Source of the DNA: Gemmatimonadota bacterium
GTDB lineage: Bacteria; Latescibacterota; UBA2968; UBA8231
Assembly: GCA_018672475.1 (NCBI GenBank)
Contig: JABHFS010000076.1
Coordinates: forward strand, 62,001-126,000
Length of the DNA: 64,000 nt
Direction of reading: 5' to 3'
Part shown: piece by piece, positions 48,988 through 56,702 of the stretch
How the letters are laid out: every line of letters begins with the position of its first letter
Position numbering within the stretch: position 1 is the stretch's first letter
Notes under the pieces: generated by a model
Told to the model about the DNA's origin: nothing
The model's database searches: none
What the model saw: only the letters and a program-made list of their open reading frames with translations
Program-made: the position numbers and the translations under genes

Positions 48988-49515
48988 TATTTTTCCTGAC
49001 GGTATGGTCGTATGAGATACATAAATAATGTCGTCGTTCTTTTTGCGCCACGGTATTATGGGGCGATGTGGTTTTCTACCGATTAATGCCTCCTGCTTTT
49101 TTTGCTGCGACGGCTCTATTTGGGAAGGCCTATATCAACTATACTATCGCGCGAGGCCAGAGGTCGCCTTTGGTCTCGTCGAGCAATGATACAATAAAAT
49201 ATTGCTACTCGCACTCGGGAACATAGGCAAGTTCGATATCTGGGTGGTCCGAACCGTTTTTTTCGAGCCGGTCGACGATCGGCCTCGGCCCAACGGTGCA
49301 CATGATGCCGACATTGAGCCGGACTGCATGTCGTCTATAGGCAGTCCGGTATGATATCTCGCATCGGGGCACGATTATATAATGGTGCAGGTGTTGCTAA
49401 CTGTCATGCTGAGAAAGAGTGAAAAATGCAGTGCGATTTGACCGGGTGAGCAAAAAAGCTCTTAATAAATCGTCGCTTGCCCTTTTTTATCTGCATTTAG
49501 AACCGGGAGTTTGTC
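48988..49515. other. Gene-free stretch with possible eroded frame
   Basis: This 528-base gap precedes the GNAT gene. On the minus strand (about 49310 down to 49140) one frame reads LNVGIMCTVGPRPIVDRLEK, then SDHPDIELAYVPECE. A stop follows, then QYFIVSLLDETKGDLWPRAI in the same frame. It looks like a broken gene, but I do not recognise the family. Nothing else stands out. Confidence 0.3.
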
Positions 49516-50067
49516 GTGGAGCCAATCGAAACGGAGCGATTGATCATTCGCCGGATGCGGGACGATGACCTGCGGGATTTCCTCGAATACGAGTCCGATT
49601 CTGAGCATACTCGTTATTTGAGTCGGCGTGCTTATACTGGAGACCAGGCGCGCGATTTTATTGCGACCGCTCGTGACTTGACGCTTGGCTCGGAGGACCA
49701 CTATCTGCACCTGGCGGTCGAAATGGAATCAACCGGGAAGATGATCGGCACCGTATGTGTCAAGGTGGCGAGCCAAGCCCATCGCCAAGGCGACGTAGGT
49801 TGGTTTCTACACCATAGCTATCAGGGGCAGGGTTTGGCCAGCGAGGCGAGTTGGGCGATGCTGGGCTTCGCGTTCGACACGCTCGGCTTGCACCGAGTGA
49901 CGGCCCACTGCGATGCGCAGAATGTGAGGTCGAGGGCGATGATGAAGCGGTTGGGTATGCGGCAGGAGGCTTTCTTTCGGGGTATCGTCTATTTCGACGA
50001 GGTGTGGCACGACCAGTATCTTTACGCGATGTTGGCGGAGGAGTGGGCGGGTGGGGCTGTAGAATGA
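49516..50067 (+). CDS. GNAT family N-acetyltransferase (RimJ/RimL type)
   Basis: A GNAT acetyltransferase of 183 residues with the RimJ/RimL-like start ETERLIIRRMRDDDLRDF. The acetyl-CoA-binding motif A is VGWFLHHSYQGQGLASEASW. LHRVTAHCDAQNVRSRAMMK follows, with the motif-B asparagine and RLGMRQEAFFRG. It may acetylate protein N-termini, aminoglycosides or other amines; the target is unknown. The start is GTG 49516 (VEPIETERL); no strong ribosome site is visible. Repeat copy C begins about 25 bases after its stop. Confidence 0.9.
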   Translation: MEPIETERLIIRRMRDDDLRDFLEYESDSEHTRYLSRRAYTGDQARDFIATARDLTLGSEDHYLHLAVEMESTGKMIGTVCVKVASQAHRQGDVGWFLHHSYQGQGLASEASWAMLGFAFDTLGLHRVTAHCDAQNVRSRAMMKRLGMRQEAFFRGIVYFDEVWHDQYLYAMLAEEWAGGAVE

Positions 50068-50092
50068 ACTGTTTTGTGTGGGGGGGCCGGTT

Positions 50093-50214
50093 GCGGGGTG
50101 GGTCTCCGGGTATTTTTAGACCCCGGGCCGTTGCTCCTCGCTATTGCCTGCGCGCTGACTCACCGGCACCTACCCCACCACCGCCCCCCCAATACACCCT
50201 GTGTCGCACCCCGC
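50093..50214. repeat. Dispersed intergenic repeat, copy C
   Basis: A 122-base element with imperfect terminal inverted repeats: GCGGGGTGGG at 50093-50102 and CGCACCCCGC at 50205-50214 (9 of 10 complementary). Inside, GGTCTCCGGGTATTTTTAGA then CCCCGGGCCGTTG aligns with 54199-54232 and keeps a GC stem around a T-rich loop. CACCGGCACC and the final GTGTCGCACC also recur in copy D. It contains no coding frame of its own. Confidence 0.65.
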
Positions 50215-50315
50215 CACCAGACCTCAGAAACTTATGTAGTTTGTACTATTTCTTAGAACCACGATGGATATATTAAGTGGATTCGGCTAGCCATATACCA
50301 TTTAAAGGAGCTGTG

Positions 50316-50687
50316 ATGAGCGATGAACCCGTTGTTGCGACCGAACCGTTTTACAGCATGACGCGGCGCGCCGGAGATACGTTGTATCTGTCTGGTTTTG
50401 GACCCGTCGATGACGACCTCAATGTCATCGGTGCCGATATTGGTGAGCAAACGCGTTTTACTATGGATGCGATACGGCGGACGTTGCAAGGGCAGGGGGC
50501 GACGATGGCGCAGTTGGTGCGGGTCAATGTTTTTTTATTGGAGATGGAGGATCGCGACGGCTTCAACAGTGCTTATATGGAATTTTTTGATGGTGCGCCT
50601 ATGCCGACGCGGCGGCTTGTCGGGGCCGGCGATATGTACAAACAGATCCTCGTCGAGATCGACGGCATTGCCTGGTTAGGCAATTGA
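50316..50687 (+). CDS. RidA/YjgF family protein
   Basis: A 123-residue RidA-superfamily protein; members hydrolyse reactive enamine/imine intermediates. The family core is seen as DTLYLSGFGPVDDDLNVIG, QTRFTMDAIRRTLQGQGATM, LVRVNVFLLEMEDRDGFNSA and MPTRRLVGAGDMYKQILVEI. The C-terminus ends ILVEIDGIAWLGN. The conserved Arg that binds the substrate carboxylate could be that in PMPTRRLV. The start at ATG 50316 is fixed by a consensus AAAGGAG at 50303-50309. The sulfatase gene follows 117 bases later. Confidence 0.92.
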   Translation: MSDEPVVATEPFYSMTRRAGDTLYLSGFGPVDDDLNVIGADIGEQTRFTMDAIRRTLQGQGATMAQLVRVNVFLLEMEDRDGFNSAYMEFFDGAPMPTRRLVGAGDMYKQILVEIDGIAWLGN

Positions 50688-50804
50688 ACCCTTTTATTCG
50701 TATATAAGCCATACCTGTGACTAACCGCTCATTGGCTTTTTCGCGCGTCACCATCGTGTCGCCTGCATCCCCAGATTACTTTATATCAACTGGGTCTATT
50801 TATC

Positions 50805-52340
50805 GTGAAACGAATTAAAGATCGCGCGGCACCGAGCGATGGAAAGCGCAATGTCATCGTCTGTCTCTGTGACCAGTTGCGTGCTTTCGAAGTCGGCTGC
50901 TACGGCAACGATATCATCCGCACTCCCAATATCGACCACCTCGCCGCAGAAAGCGTGCGCTTCGAGACCGCGGTCAGCAGTAATCCTGTCTGCATGGCCG
51001 TGCGTTCGGCGCTGATGTCTGGCCAACACAGCCGCACCTGCAATGGCCACCTCGCCAACGATTTTGTGCCCACCGATGGCGAGCGCTGGTCGACGATCGA
51101 ACCCGAGTTCCCCGAGCGTGCACGCGGTGCGCATCTGCAGGGCACGACCTTGCCGGAGGTTTTACGTGCGGCCGGTTACGAGTCTACCGTCATCGGCAAA
51201 TGGCATATCAGGCCTTGTCCAGAATCGATAGGTTTCGACCACAGCGTGTTGCCGCTTACCAACCATCGGCATAGTAAGCAGCAATTTATGATCGACGGCG
51301 CGCCACCCGTCGATGTAGAAGGCTTCAGCGTTGAACGCGAGATCGAAAAAGTGGAAGATTTTTTTGCAGACCGCTCTGCAGAAGATGCCGCGTCACGCGA
51401 TCCTTTTTTCCTTTATTACAGCATGATGCCCCCGCATATGCCGCTTGGCGATATGCCCGAAAAATATCTCAATATGTACGCGCCGGAGGAGATCCCCTTA
51501 AGGGCCAATGTCGCGCCGGACGGCCGGCTGCCGGCATCGGACGATTGGTTTAAGATCTATCTCTGGGATTATGTGTATTATCATTATTTTGAACCGCATA
51601 CGCTCAAACTGCCGATCGATTTCGATGTTCGGGCGTTGACCGCGCTCTATTATGGTGCAGTTGCCTGGGTAGACGATATGCTCGGTCGGATGCTGCAGTC
51701 GTTGGAAGCCAATGGGCTGGCGGACGATACGATCGTTATTTTCACTTCCGATCACGGTGACACGCTCGGCAGCCACCGGCGATGGAACAAGGGCGTGTTA
51801 TTGCAAGAATCGATTCGCGTGCCGATGCTCTGTCGTCTTCCGGGGCATTGGGCGCCGGCTGTAAATCGCGACCAGGTCGCCTCGACGATTGATATCATGC
51901 CGACCATACTCGACGCCTGTGGCCTCGACCTGCCGGGGCATCTGCAAGGCCAATCCCTGTTGCCGATCCTCGCGGGCGAATGCACCGGGCTCGACCGTAA
52001 CTGGTCCTTTATCGAGACGTCTGGCAGCAGCAGTGGGAAAGGGCTGACCGAAATCGGCATCCGCACCCCATCGCACCTTTACGGTATGTGTCTCGACGCC
52101 GATAGCCATAGACTCGTCGATGCCGACTTCTGTTTTTACGACCTTGAAAATGACCCTTATGAGTTCGATAATATCGTCGGAACCGGTCGCGCGCCGGATA
52201 TCGAAGCCGAACTCAAGAAACGGTTATTGCACTGGCACGAGCACACGCCTTGGTTAGATGATCCGGATTGCGGTCCGGATCGCAGGCATCTCTTTGATAA
52301 AAACGGGATGCCGCTTACAGGGCATAGCGGACTGGGGTGA
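50805..52340 (+). CDS. Sulfatase family protein with variant Cys-Met-Ala-Val-Arg motif
   Basis: A 511-residue alkaline-phosphatase-superfamily sulfatase. The N-terminal metal site is NVIVCLCDQLRAFEVGCYGN, and the expected modification site reads NPVCMAVRSALMSGQH. Cys63 and Arg67 are present but the consensus proline is replaced by alanine (C-x-A-x-R). Later blocks are intact: ESTVIGKWHIRP, VIFTSDHGDTLGSHRRWNKG. There is no signal peptide. The start GTG 50805 (VKRIKDRAAP) has no strong ribosome site. It may be a sulfatase that tolerates the change, a phosphonate/phosphodiester hydrolase relative, or less active. It converges on the amidohydrolase gene. Confidence 0.9.
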   Translation: MKRIKDRAAPSDGKRNVIVCLCDQLRAFEVGCYGNDIIRTPNIDHLAAESVRFETAVSSNPVCMAVRSALMSGQHSRTCNGHLANDFVPTDGERWSTIEPEFPERARGAHLQGTTLPEVLRAAGYESTVIGKWHIRPCPESIGFDHSVLPLTNHRHSKQQFMIDGAPPVDVEGFSVEREIEKVEDFFADRSAEDAASRDPFFLYYSMMPPHMPLGDMPEKYLNMYAPEEIPLRANVAPDGRLPASDDWFKIYLWDYVYYHYFEPHTLKLPIDFDVRALTALYYGAVAWVDDMLGRMLQSLEANGLADDTIVIFTSDHGDTLGSHRRWNKGVLLQESIRVPMLCRLPGHWAPAVNRDQVASTIDIMPTILDACGLDLPGHLQGQSLLPILAGECTGLDRNWSFIETSGSSSGKGLTEIGIRTPSHLYGMCLDADSHRLVDADFCFYDLENDPYEFDNIVGTGRAPDIEAELKKRLLHWHEHTPWLDDPDCGPDRRHLFDKNGMPLTGHSGLG

Positions 52341-52359
52341 ATGACATTGCAGTCTGTCC

Positions 52360-53178
52360 CTATCCGTAGAGCGCATCCGCTGTTTTGCCGAGCAACCACG
52401 CTTGGTCCTCTGCGGAAAGAAAATCCATTTCTTCTTCGATTACGCGAAAACCGACCGCTTCTCCGCGCTGCGGGTTTTCCGGGAAGCCCGTACAGCCCAA
52501 CATGCGTTCGGGGCCGAATGCCTCGTAGACGGCTTTTACGTAGGGGTGCACATCCAAGTATGGCCAAGGTGTTTTAGAAATCCCGTCGATACGCGTCGCT
52601 TTAACATAGAGATTGGCGTGTTTGGCAGCAGCCAGCAATAAGCTGAAATCGCCGTCTAAGCCCTTGCACAGATCGGGTTCGCCGAGGTGGTCGACGATCA
52701 CATTGACTTCGGGGAAGCGCGCCAACATCGGTTCGAGTAACGGGATCTGATGACATTTCCCGAACCAGGTAAAGGCTACCCCGAGCTTGCGTGCGGTCTC
52801 CCAGAGGGCATTTTGCCCCTCGCTCGACAGCCACGAAGCGTCCTTGTCGATGATCGGGTAGAGTCGCATCCCCTGTACGCCGTGCTCCTGATGAAGGCGC
52901 AGCAATGTATCAGCGGCACCCGGTTGCAATGGATCAATCAGCGCAACGCCGTGCAGGCGACCGGGAAACCGCCTCAGGGCGTCACACATATAACTATTGT
53001 CATAGCCGTGGTACATGCATTGAATCAGGACGGTGCGATCAATATTATTGAGGTCCATAAAGCGGATCAGGTCTTCTACCAGGCCCGGATACTCCGGCCG
53101 GGTGGTGGACATCTCGTCGTTGTGGGGAAAGGGCGGTGCGCCAAGCGTCCAGATGTGCACATGAGAATCGATGCGCAT
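52360..53178 (-). CDS. Amidohydrolase 2-family TIM-barrel protein lacking the usual Asp
   Basis: A 272-residue amidohydrolase-2 (lactonase/decarboxylase-like) protein. The metal motif is MRIDSHVHIWTLGAPPFPHN at the N-terminus, and NVIVDHLGEPDLC supplies the next histidine. At the last strand, where the family has GSDxP with the catalytic/metal Asp, this protein has ERMLGCTGFPENP, so the Asp position is Gly. Otherwise the length and blocks are normal, similar to L-fuconolactone or 2-pyrone-4,6-dicarboxylate lactonases. It probably acts on a sugar lactone or is a catalytically altered relative. It diverges from the SDR gene. Confidence 0.85.
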   Translation of the reverse strand: MRIDSHVHIWTLGAPPFPHNDEMSTTRPEYPGLVEDLIRFMDLNNIDRTVLIQCMYHGYDNSYMCDALRRFPGRLHGVALIDPLQPGAADTLLRLHQEHGVQGMRLYPIIDKDASWLSSEGQNALWETARKLGVAFTWFGKCHQIPLLEPMLARFPEVNVIVDHLGEPDLCKGLDGDFSLLLAAAKHANLYVKATRIDGISKTPWPYLDVHPYVKAVYEAFGPERMLGCTGFPENPQRGEAVGFRVIEEEMDFLSAEDQAWLLGKTADALYG

Positions 53179-53345
53179 GGTGTGCTCCTTGAATTTTTAA
53201 CACGGCTAAAATGCCATGCCGGCAAATATTATTATCGCATGATAGCGCTCAAGATAGGCTGGGGGAGCAGGAGGGGCAAGATTATAGAATTAGCGTACTT
53301 TTTAAATTTTGCGATAACCAATGTATACAAGGAGGCAATTGAATA

Positions 53346-54110
53346 ATGGCATCAGTCTTTATCACTGGAGGCGCAACCGGCATCGGTGCAGCTTCGGTGC
53401 GCAAATTTGCCGCTAATGGTTTTGACGTCGCGGTTTTCGATATTAACGCCCAGGCTGTCGCAGACCTTGCGCACGAAGGACATAGCGGGTCCATCACTTA
53501 TTTCGAGACCGATGTGCGCCAGCGCAGCGCAGTGCGCCAGTCGATTGCGGCGGCCGCTGAGCAATTGGGCGCCCCGACCGCGCTCTTCGTCAATGCCGGT
53601 ATACAAAAGCTCGCCGGTATTTTTGAAATGGAGGACGAGGATATCGACGCGATAATCGATATCAACCTCAAGGGGGCATTATACACGGTGGCGGAGGCGG
53701 CTGCGTTGATGCGCGACGCGGGCAACGGGGGCACGATCGTATTGATGGCTTCAGATCAGGCGTTGATCGGCAAAGAAGGGTCGATCGTCTATGGGGCGAC
53801 GAAGGGTGCAGTGGCGCAAATGGCCAAGAGCCTGTCGATGGCCTTGGTCGAATACGGCATTCGCGTGAACGCAGTGTGCCCGGCGACGGTTAAGACACCG
53901 CTTACTGATCAAGTTTTTCAGTGGATCGCCGACAAGCATTTTTCCGGCGATAAGGACGCGGCGTGGGCGGCGGAGGCCAAGACGCTGCCGATCGGCCGGG
54001 TTGCTGCGCCGGAAGAGATCGCCGAGGTGGTGTATTTTCTCAGCCAGCCGACGTCGTCGTTTATGACGGGGGCGGTAGTGCCGGTGGACGGGGGGCTTAC
54101 GGCGCAATAG
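53346..54110 (+). CDS. Short-chain dehydrogenase/reductase (SDR)
   Basis: A classical 254-residue SDR. The cofactor motif is VFITGGATGIGAASVRKFAA with NAD-favouring Asp in VAVFDINAQAVADL. FVNAGIQKLAGIFE holds the NAG element, TIVLMASDQALIGKEGS the catalytic Ser, and IVYGATKGAVAQMAKS the Tyr-x3-Lys. PATVKTPLTDQVF and the final SSFMTGAVVPVDGGLTAQ are standard. AAGGAGG at 53330-53336 is a strong ribosome site for ATG 53346. It likely oxidises a sugar or sugar acid; its nearest neighbour is a lactonase-type amidohydrolase on the other strand, which could handle the lactone produced. Confidence 0.93.
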   Translation: MASVFITGGATGIGAASVRKFAANGFDVAVFDINAQAVADLAHEGHSGSITYFETDVRQRSAVRQSIAAAAEQLGAPTALFVNAGIQKLAGIFEMEDEDIDAIIDINLKGALYTVAEAAALMRDAGNGGTIVLMASDQALIGKEGSIVYGATKGAVAQMAKSLSMALVEYGIRVNAVCPATVKTPLTDQVFQWIADKHFSGDKDAAWAAEAKTLPIGRVAAPEEIAEVVYFLSQPTSSFMTGAVVPVDGGLTAQ

Positions 54111-54192
54111 AAAGCGCGTAGAAATACCGGCGAGCCCGAGTGTAATGGCCGCCGGTATTTTTGTGTCTGTTATGATGTAGGATAACTATTAG

Positions 54193-54330
54193 GCGGGGTG
54201 CGTCTCCGGGGTTTTTTAGTCCCCCGGTTCGTGGCCCCTCGGGTCGCCGTCGCGACCACTCCCCCGGCACTGTCAATTTAGGCCCTTTTGCCCTACTTCC
54301 ACCCCCGAAAAATGTCCTGCGTCGCACCTT
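54193..54330. repeat. Dispersed intergenic repeat, copy D
   Basis: About 138 bases between convergent genes. GCGGGGTGCGTCTCCGGG at 54193-54210 aligns with copy C. CCGGGG and CCCCGG around a T-rich loop form a GC hairpin, and GTGGCCCCTCGGGTCGCCGT onward (about 54231) aligns with copy A over roughly 32 bases. The right end GCGTCGCACC (54319-54328) is an imperfect inverted copy of the left GGTGCGTCTC. There is no coding frame. Confidence 0.65.
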
Positions 54331-54432
54331 GCAACTTGGCTCTTAGAGACTCGGGTGGTTTGCGGATAGACCTCTTATCTCCCGATTGAGACCTAGGGAG
54401 TTTTAGTCGTTGCGTTGTTATAAGGGTAATCC

Positions 54433-55833
54433 TCAGTGCGCGGCGACTTTTTCTTTCCACCAGTCGTCATTATAAGCTTTGCCGGTGACCTGCTCGTATT
54501 TGGCCTGCAAGGCGGACCGGCGGCGCAGGTTTTGGCGGATGCGGTCGTCGATCTCGTCGGCGACGCGGGTGATCGCGGTGCGCGGGTCGGCACCGTTTTC
54601 TACCTGTTCGACGGCTTCTAAAGCCCATCTTTGTACCAATTGCGCCTCGATAAACGGGCTCATCTTTATTGTTACGCCATTGTCGACAGCGTCGATAAAG
54701 GGCTGGTGGAAGGCGGGGTCGGTTATATGCTCGTTGACCAAGTCCTCGCCCGTGCGTGCCAATTCCGGGTTGGGCGGCAGCGCATCGCCGTCGGCGGCGA
54801 TCAGCGCGCCGTAATCGCGGCTGGCTAAATATTGCAAAAAGCGTTTGGCGGCTTCCGGGTTTTTTGTTTTGGCGTTGATGCCGGCGGCCCTCGTGCCGAC
54901 GATGCCGCGCGAGGGGTGTCCGGGCACGCGTGGCAAGGCCACGGCGGCGAGATTTTCGACCAGGTCGGGGTTGCGTTTGAGGTAGACCGGTACCTGTACG
55001 ATGGCCCAACGGCCGATGTGGATATAGGCGGCCTGCTGGTTGAAAAACCAGGCGATGCCGCCCGAGCCCCAGCCGCCTTGCGATGAGAGTGATTTGGCCT
55101 CGGCTGAGGTCGGCATGATATCGTGTTTCAGCGCCATATCGCGGAACAGTTCTATCGCCTGCACCGATACCTCTTCAGCAAGGCGTGAGTGTAAACCGTC
55201 GGCGGTGAAAAAGTCGCCGCCGTGGCCGATCAACAAATCGCGAAAGACCCACTCGCTATTCCAGTTGGCGAACGGGATGTGCTCTTCGCCGCTTTTAGAG
55301 GGGTTGTTGCGCACAGCCAACGCGCTTTCGATAAAGTCTTCCCAAGTCCAGTCGGGTTGCGGCAGGGGTGCGCCGTGGTCGTCGAGTATCTTTGTATTAT
55401 AGATGATCGCGTTGGCGTGCACATTGCAGGGGAAGCGATATTGTTTGCCTTCGTAGCTCAAGCCTTCGCGCAGCGGTGCGTAGGTGTCGTCGAGGCCAAA
55501 GCCGAGCGAGTCGGCAAAGGGGGTCAGATCCATCAGGATGCCCGCTTCGGCGAAGGTCGCCAACGAGAATACGTCGTAAATATCGACCACGTCCGGCCCG
55601 GTGCCGGTGGCGCAGCGCACGATGAGCTTGGTGGCATCGCTTTTGTCGACCAGTCCTTCGAGATCGGGGTTTAGCTCTTCGAAGATGCCGACCTGTTTGG
55701 TGCGCGCCGGGTTGGGGTCGGTGGCCCAGACCACTGTTGTGCGGTCGGGGTCGCCCAATACTTCTATCGTGCTGACGGCATAGGCGTACATCGCGACGAA
55801 GAGACCGATCAAAGCCAATAATACGTATTTCAT
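54433..55833 (-). CDS. Sugar ABC transporter substrate-binding protein (family 1)
   Basis: A 466-residue extracellular solute-binding protein of the family-1 carbohydrate type. The N-terminus MKYVLLALIGLFVAMYAYAV is a signal peptide or anchor without a lipobox, so the protein is periplasmic or membrane-tethered. Typical elements: TTVVWATDPNPART near the mature start, GTGPDVVDIYDVFSLATFAE, YRFPCNVHANAIIYNTKILD and AKRFLQYLASRDYGALIAAD. The start overlaps the end region of the permease gene upstream (about 6 bases apart). It is the last gene of the cupin-permease-permease-binding-protein operon. The ligand is unknown, probably an oligosaccharide. Confidence 0.9.
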   Translation of the reverse strand: MKYVLLALIGLFVAMYAYAVSTIEVLGDPDRTTVVWATDPNPARTKQVGIFEELNPDLEGLVDKSDATKLIVRCATGTGPDVVDIYDVFSLATFAEAGILMDLTPFADSLGFGLDDTYAPLREGLSYEGKQYRFPCNVHANAIIYNTKILDDHGAPLPQPDWTWEDFIESALAVRNNPSKSGEEHIPFANWNSEWVFRDLLIGHGGDFFTADGLHSRLAEEVSVQAIELFRDMALKHDIMPTSAEAKSLSSQGGWGSGGIAWFFNQQAAYIHIGRWAIVQVPVYLKRNPDLVENLAAVALPRVPGHPSRGIVGTRAAGINAKTKNPEAAKRFLQYLASRDYGALIAADGDALPPNPELARTGEDLVNEHITDPAFHQPFIDAVDNGVTIKMSPFIEAQLVQRWALEAVEQVENGADPRTAITRVADEIDDRIRQNLRRRSALQAKYEQVTGKAYNDDWWKEKVAAH

Positions 55834-55838
55834 AGAGC

Positions 55839-56702
55839 TTAACCTTTCACTCCGCCGAGTTGGATGCCGCGCACCAAGAATTTTTGGAAGATCACGAAGA
55901 GGACGACCAGCGGCGTCACGGTAATCGTCGCCGCTGCCATAATCAGCTCGGTCTGTTGGCCGTAGGTGCTGTCGAGTTCGAGCAGGCCGACCGGCAGCGG
56001 GAAAAACTGCTGGTCATTGAGCATGATCAGCGGCCAGAAAAACTGCTGGTACTGAAAAATGAAGGTGATCAGGGCTAGGGCGATCAGGCCGGGGCGGGCC
56101 AGTGGCAGAATCACGTCGGTGAAAGTTTGCCATTTACTCGCACCGTCGATATACGCGGCTTCGTCCATCGCTTTGGGGATGCCGAGCATAAACTGCCGGA
56201 GTAGGAAGGTGCCGAAGGCGCTAAATGAAGCCGGGATGATCAGCCCGTGGTAGGTATTGAGGAAACCCAACCAGACCATCACCTGGAAATTGGGGATCAT
56301 CAGTGTAAGGCCTGGGATCATCATCGTCGCTAGATAGAGCAGAAACACGCTATCGCGGCCGCGCCATTCGAGCCGAGCGAAGGCGAAGGCGGCCAAGGCC
56401 GAGGTCAGCACCTGGATCAGGGTGTTGGCGAAGGCGATAAAGATGCTGTTGAAAAACCAGCGCCCAAATTTCAGTTCTAGTTTTTCGCCTGTCACCGGTT
56501 CAGGCTGCTCACCGAAGAGCACGGGGTAGTTTTCTGCGTGCGCCTCTTCGGGCACGATGTGTATGCCGCCGGCCTCGATTTCGGCGCGTGACTTGAACGA
56601 GGCGCCGACCATCCAGATAAAGGGCATGGCGAGCATAAAACCCAATAGACCCAGCGCGACGAAGCGAATGCGCGTCGAAGTGTTGTCAAAGGGAAGTTTC
56701 AT
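55839..56702 (-). CDS. Sugar ABC transporter permease, MalG/UgpE type
   Basis: A 287-residue inner-membrane permease of the MetI/BPD_transp_1 type with six predicted helices. The ATPase-coupling EAA loop is DEAAYIDGASKWQTFTDVIL with the conserved glycine. The typical TIM/NTY region FFNSIFIAFANTLIQVLTSA starts the transmembrane domain, and VKG ends the protein. The ATG at 56702 shares its last base with the upstream permease's stop region (overlap of one base), so the genes are translationally coupled. It must pair with the larger permease to form the channel. No ATP-binding subunit is encoded nearby. Confidence 0.92.
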   Translation of the reverse strand: MKLPFDNTSTRIRFVALGLLGFMLAMPFIWMVGASFKSRAEIEAGGIHIVPEEAHAENYPVLFGEQPEPVTGEKLELKFGRWFFNSIFIAFANTLIQVLTSALAAFAFARLEWRGRDSVFLLYLATMMIPGLTLMIPNFQVMVWLGFLNTYHGLIIPASFSAFGTFLLRQFMLGIPKAMDEAAYIDGASKWQTFTDVILPLARPGLIALALITFIFQYQQFFWPLIMLNDQQFFPLPVGLLELDSTYGQQTELIMAAATITVTPLVVLFVIFQKFLVRGIQLGGVKG

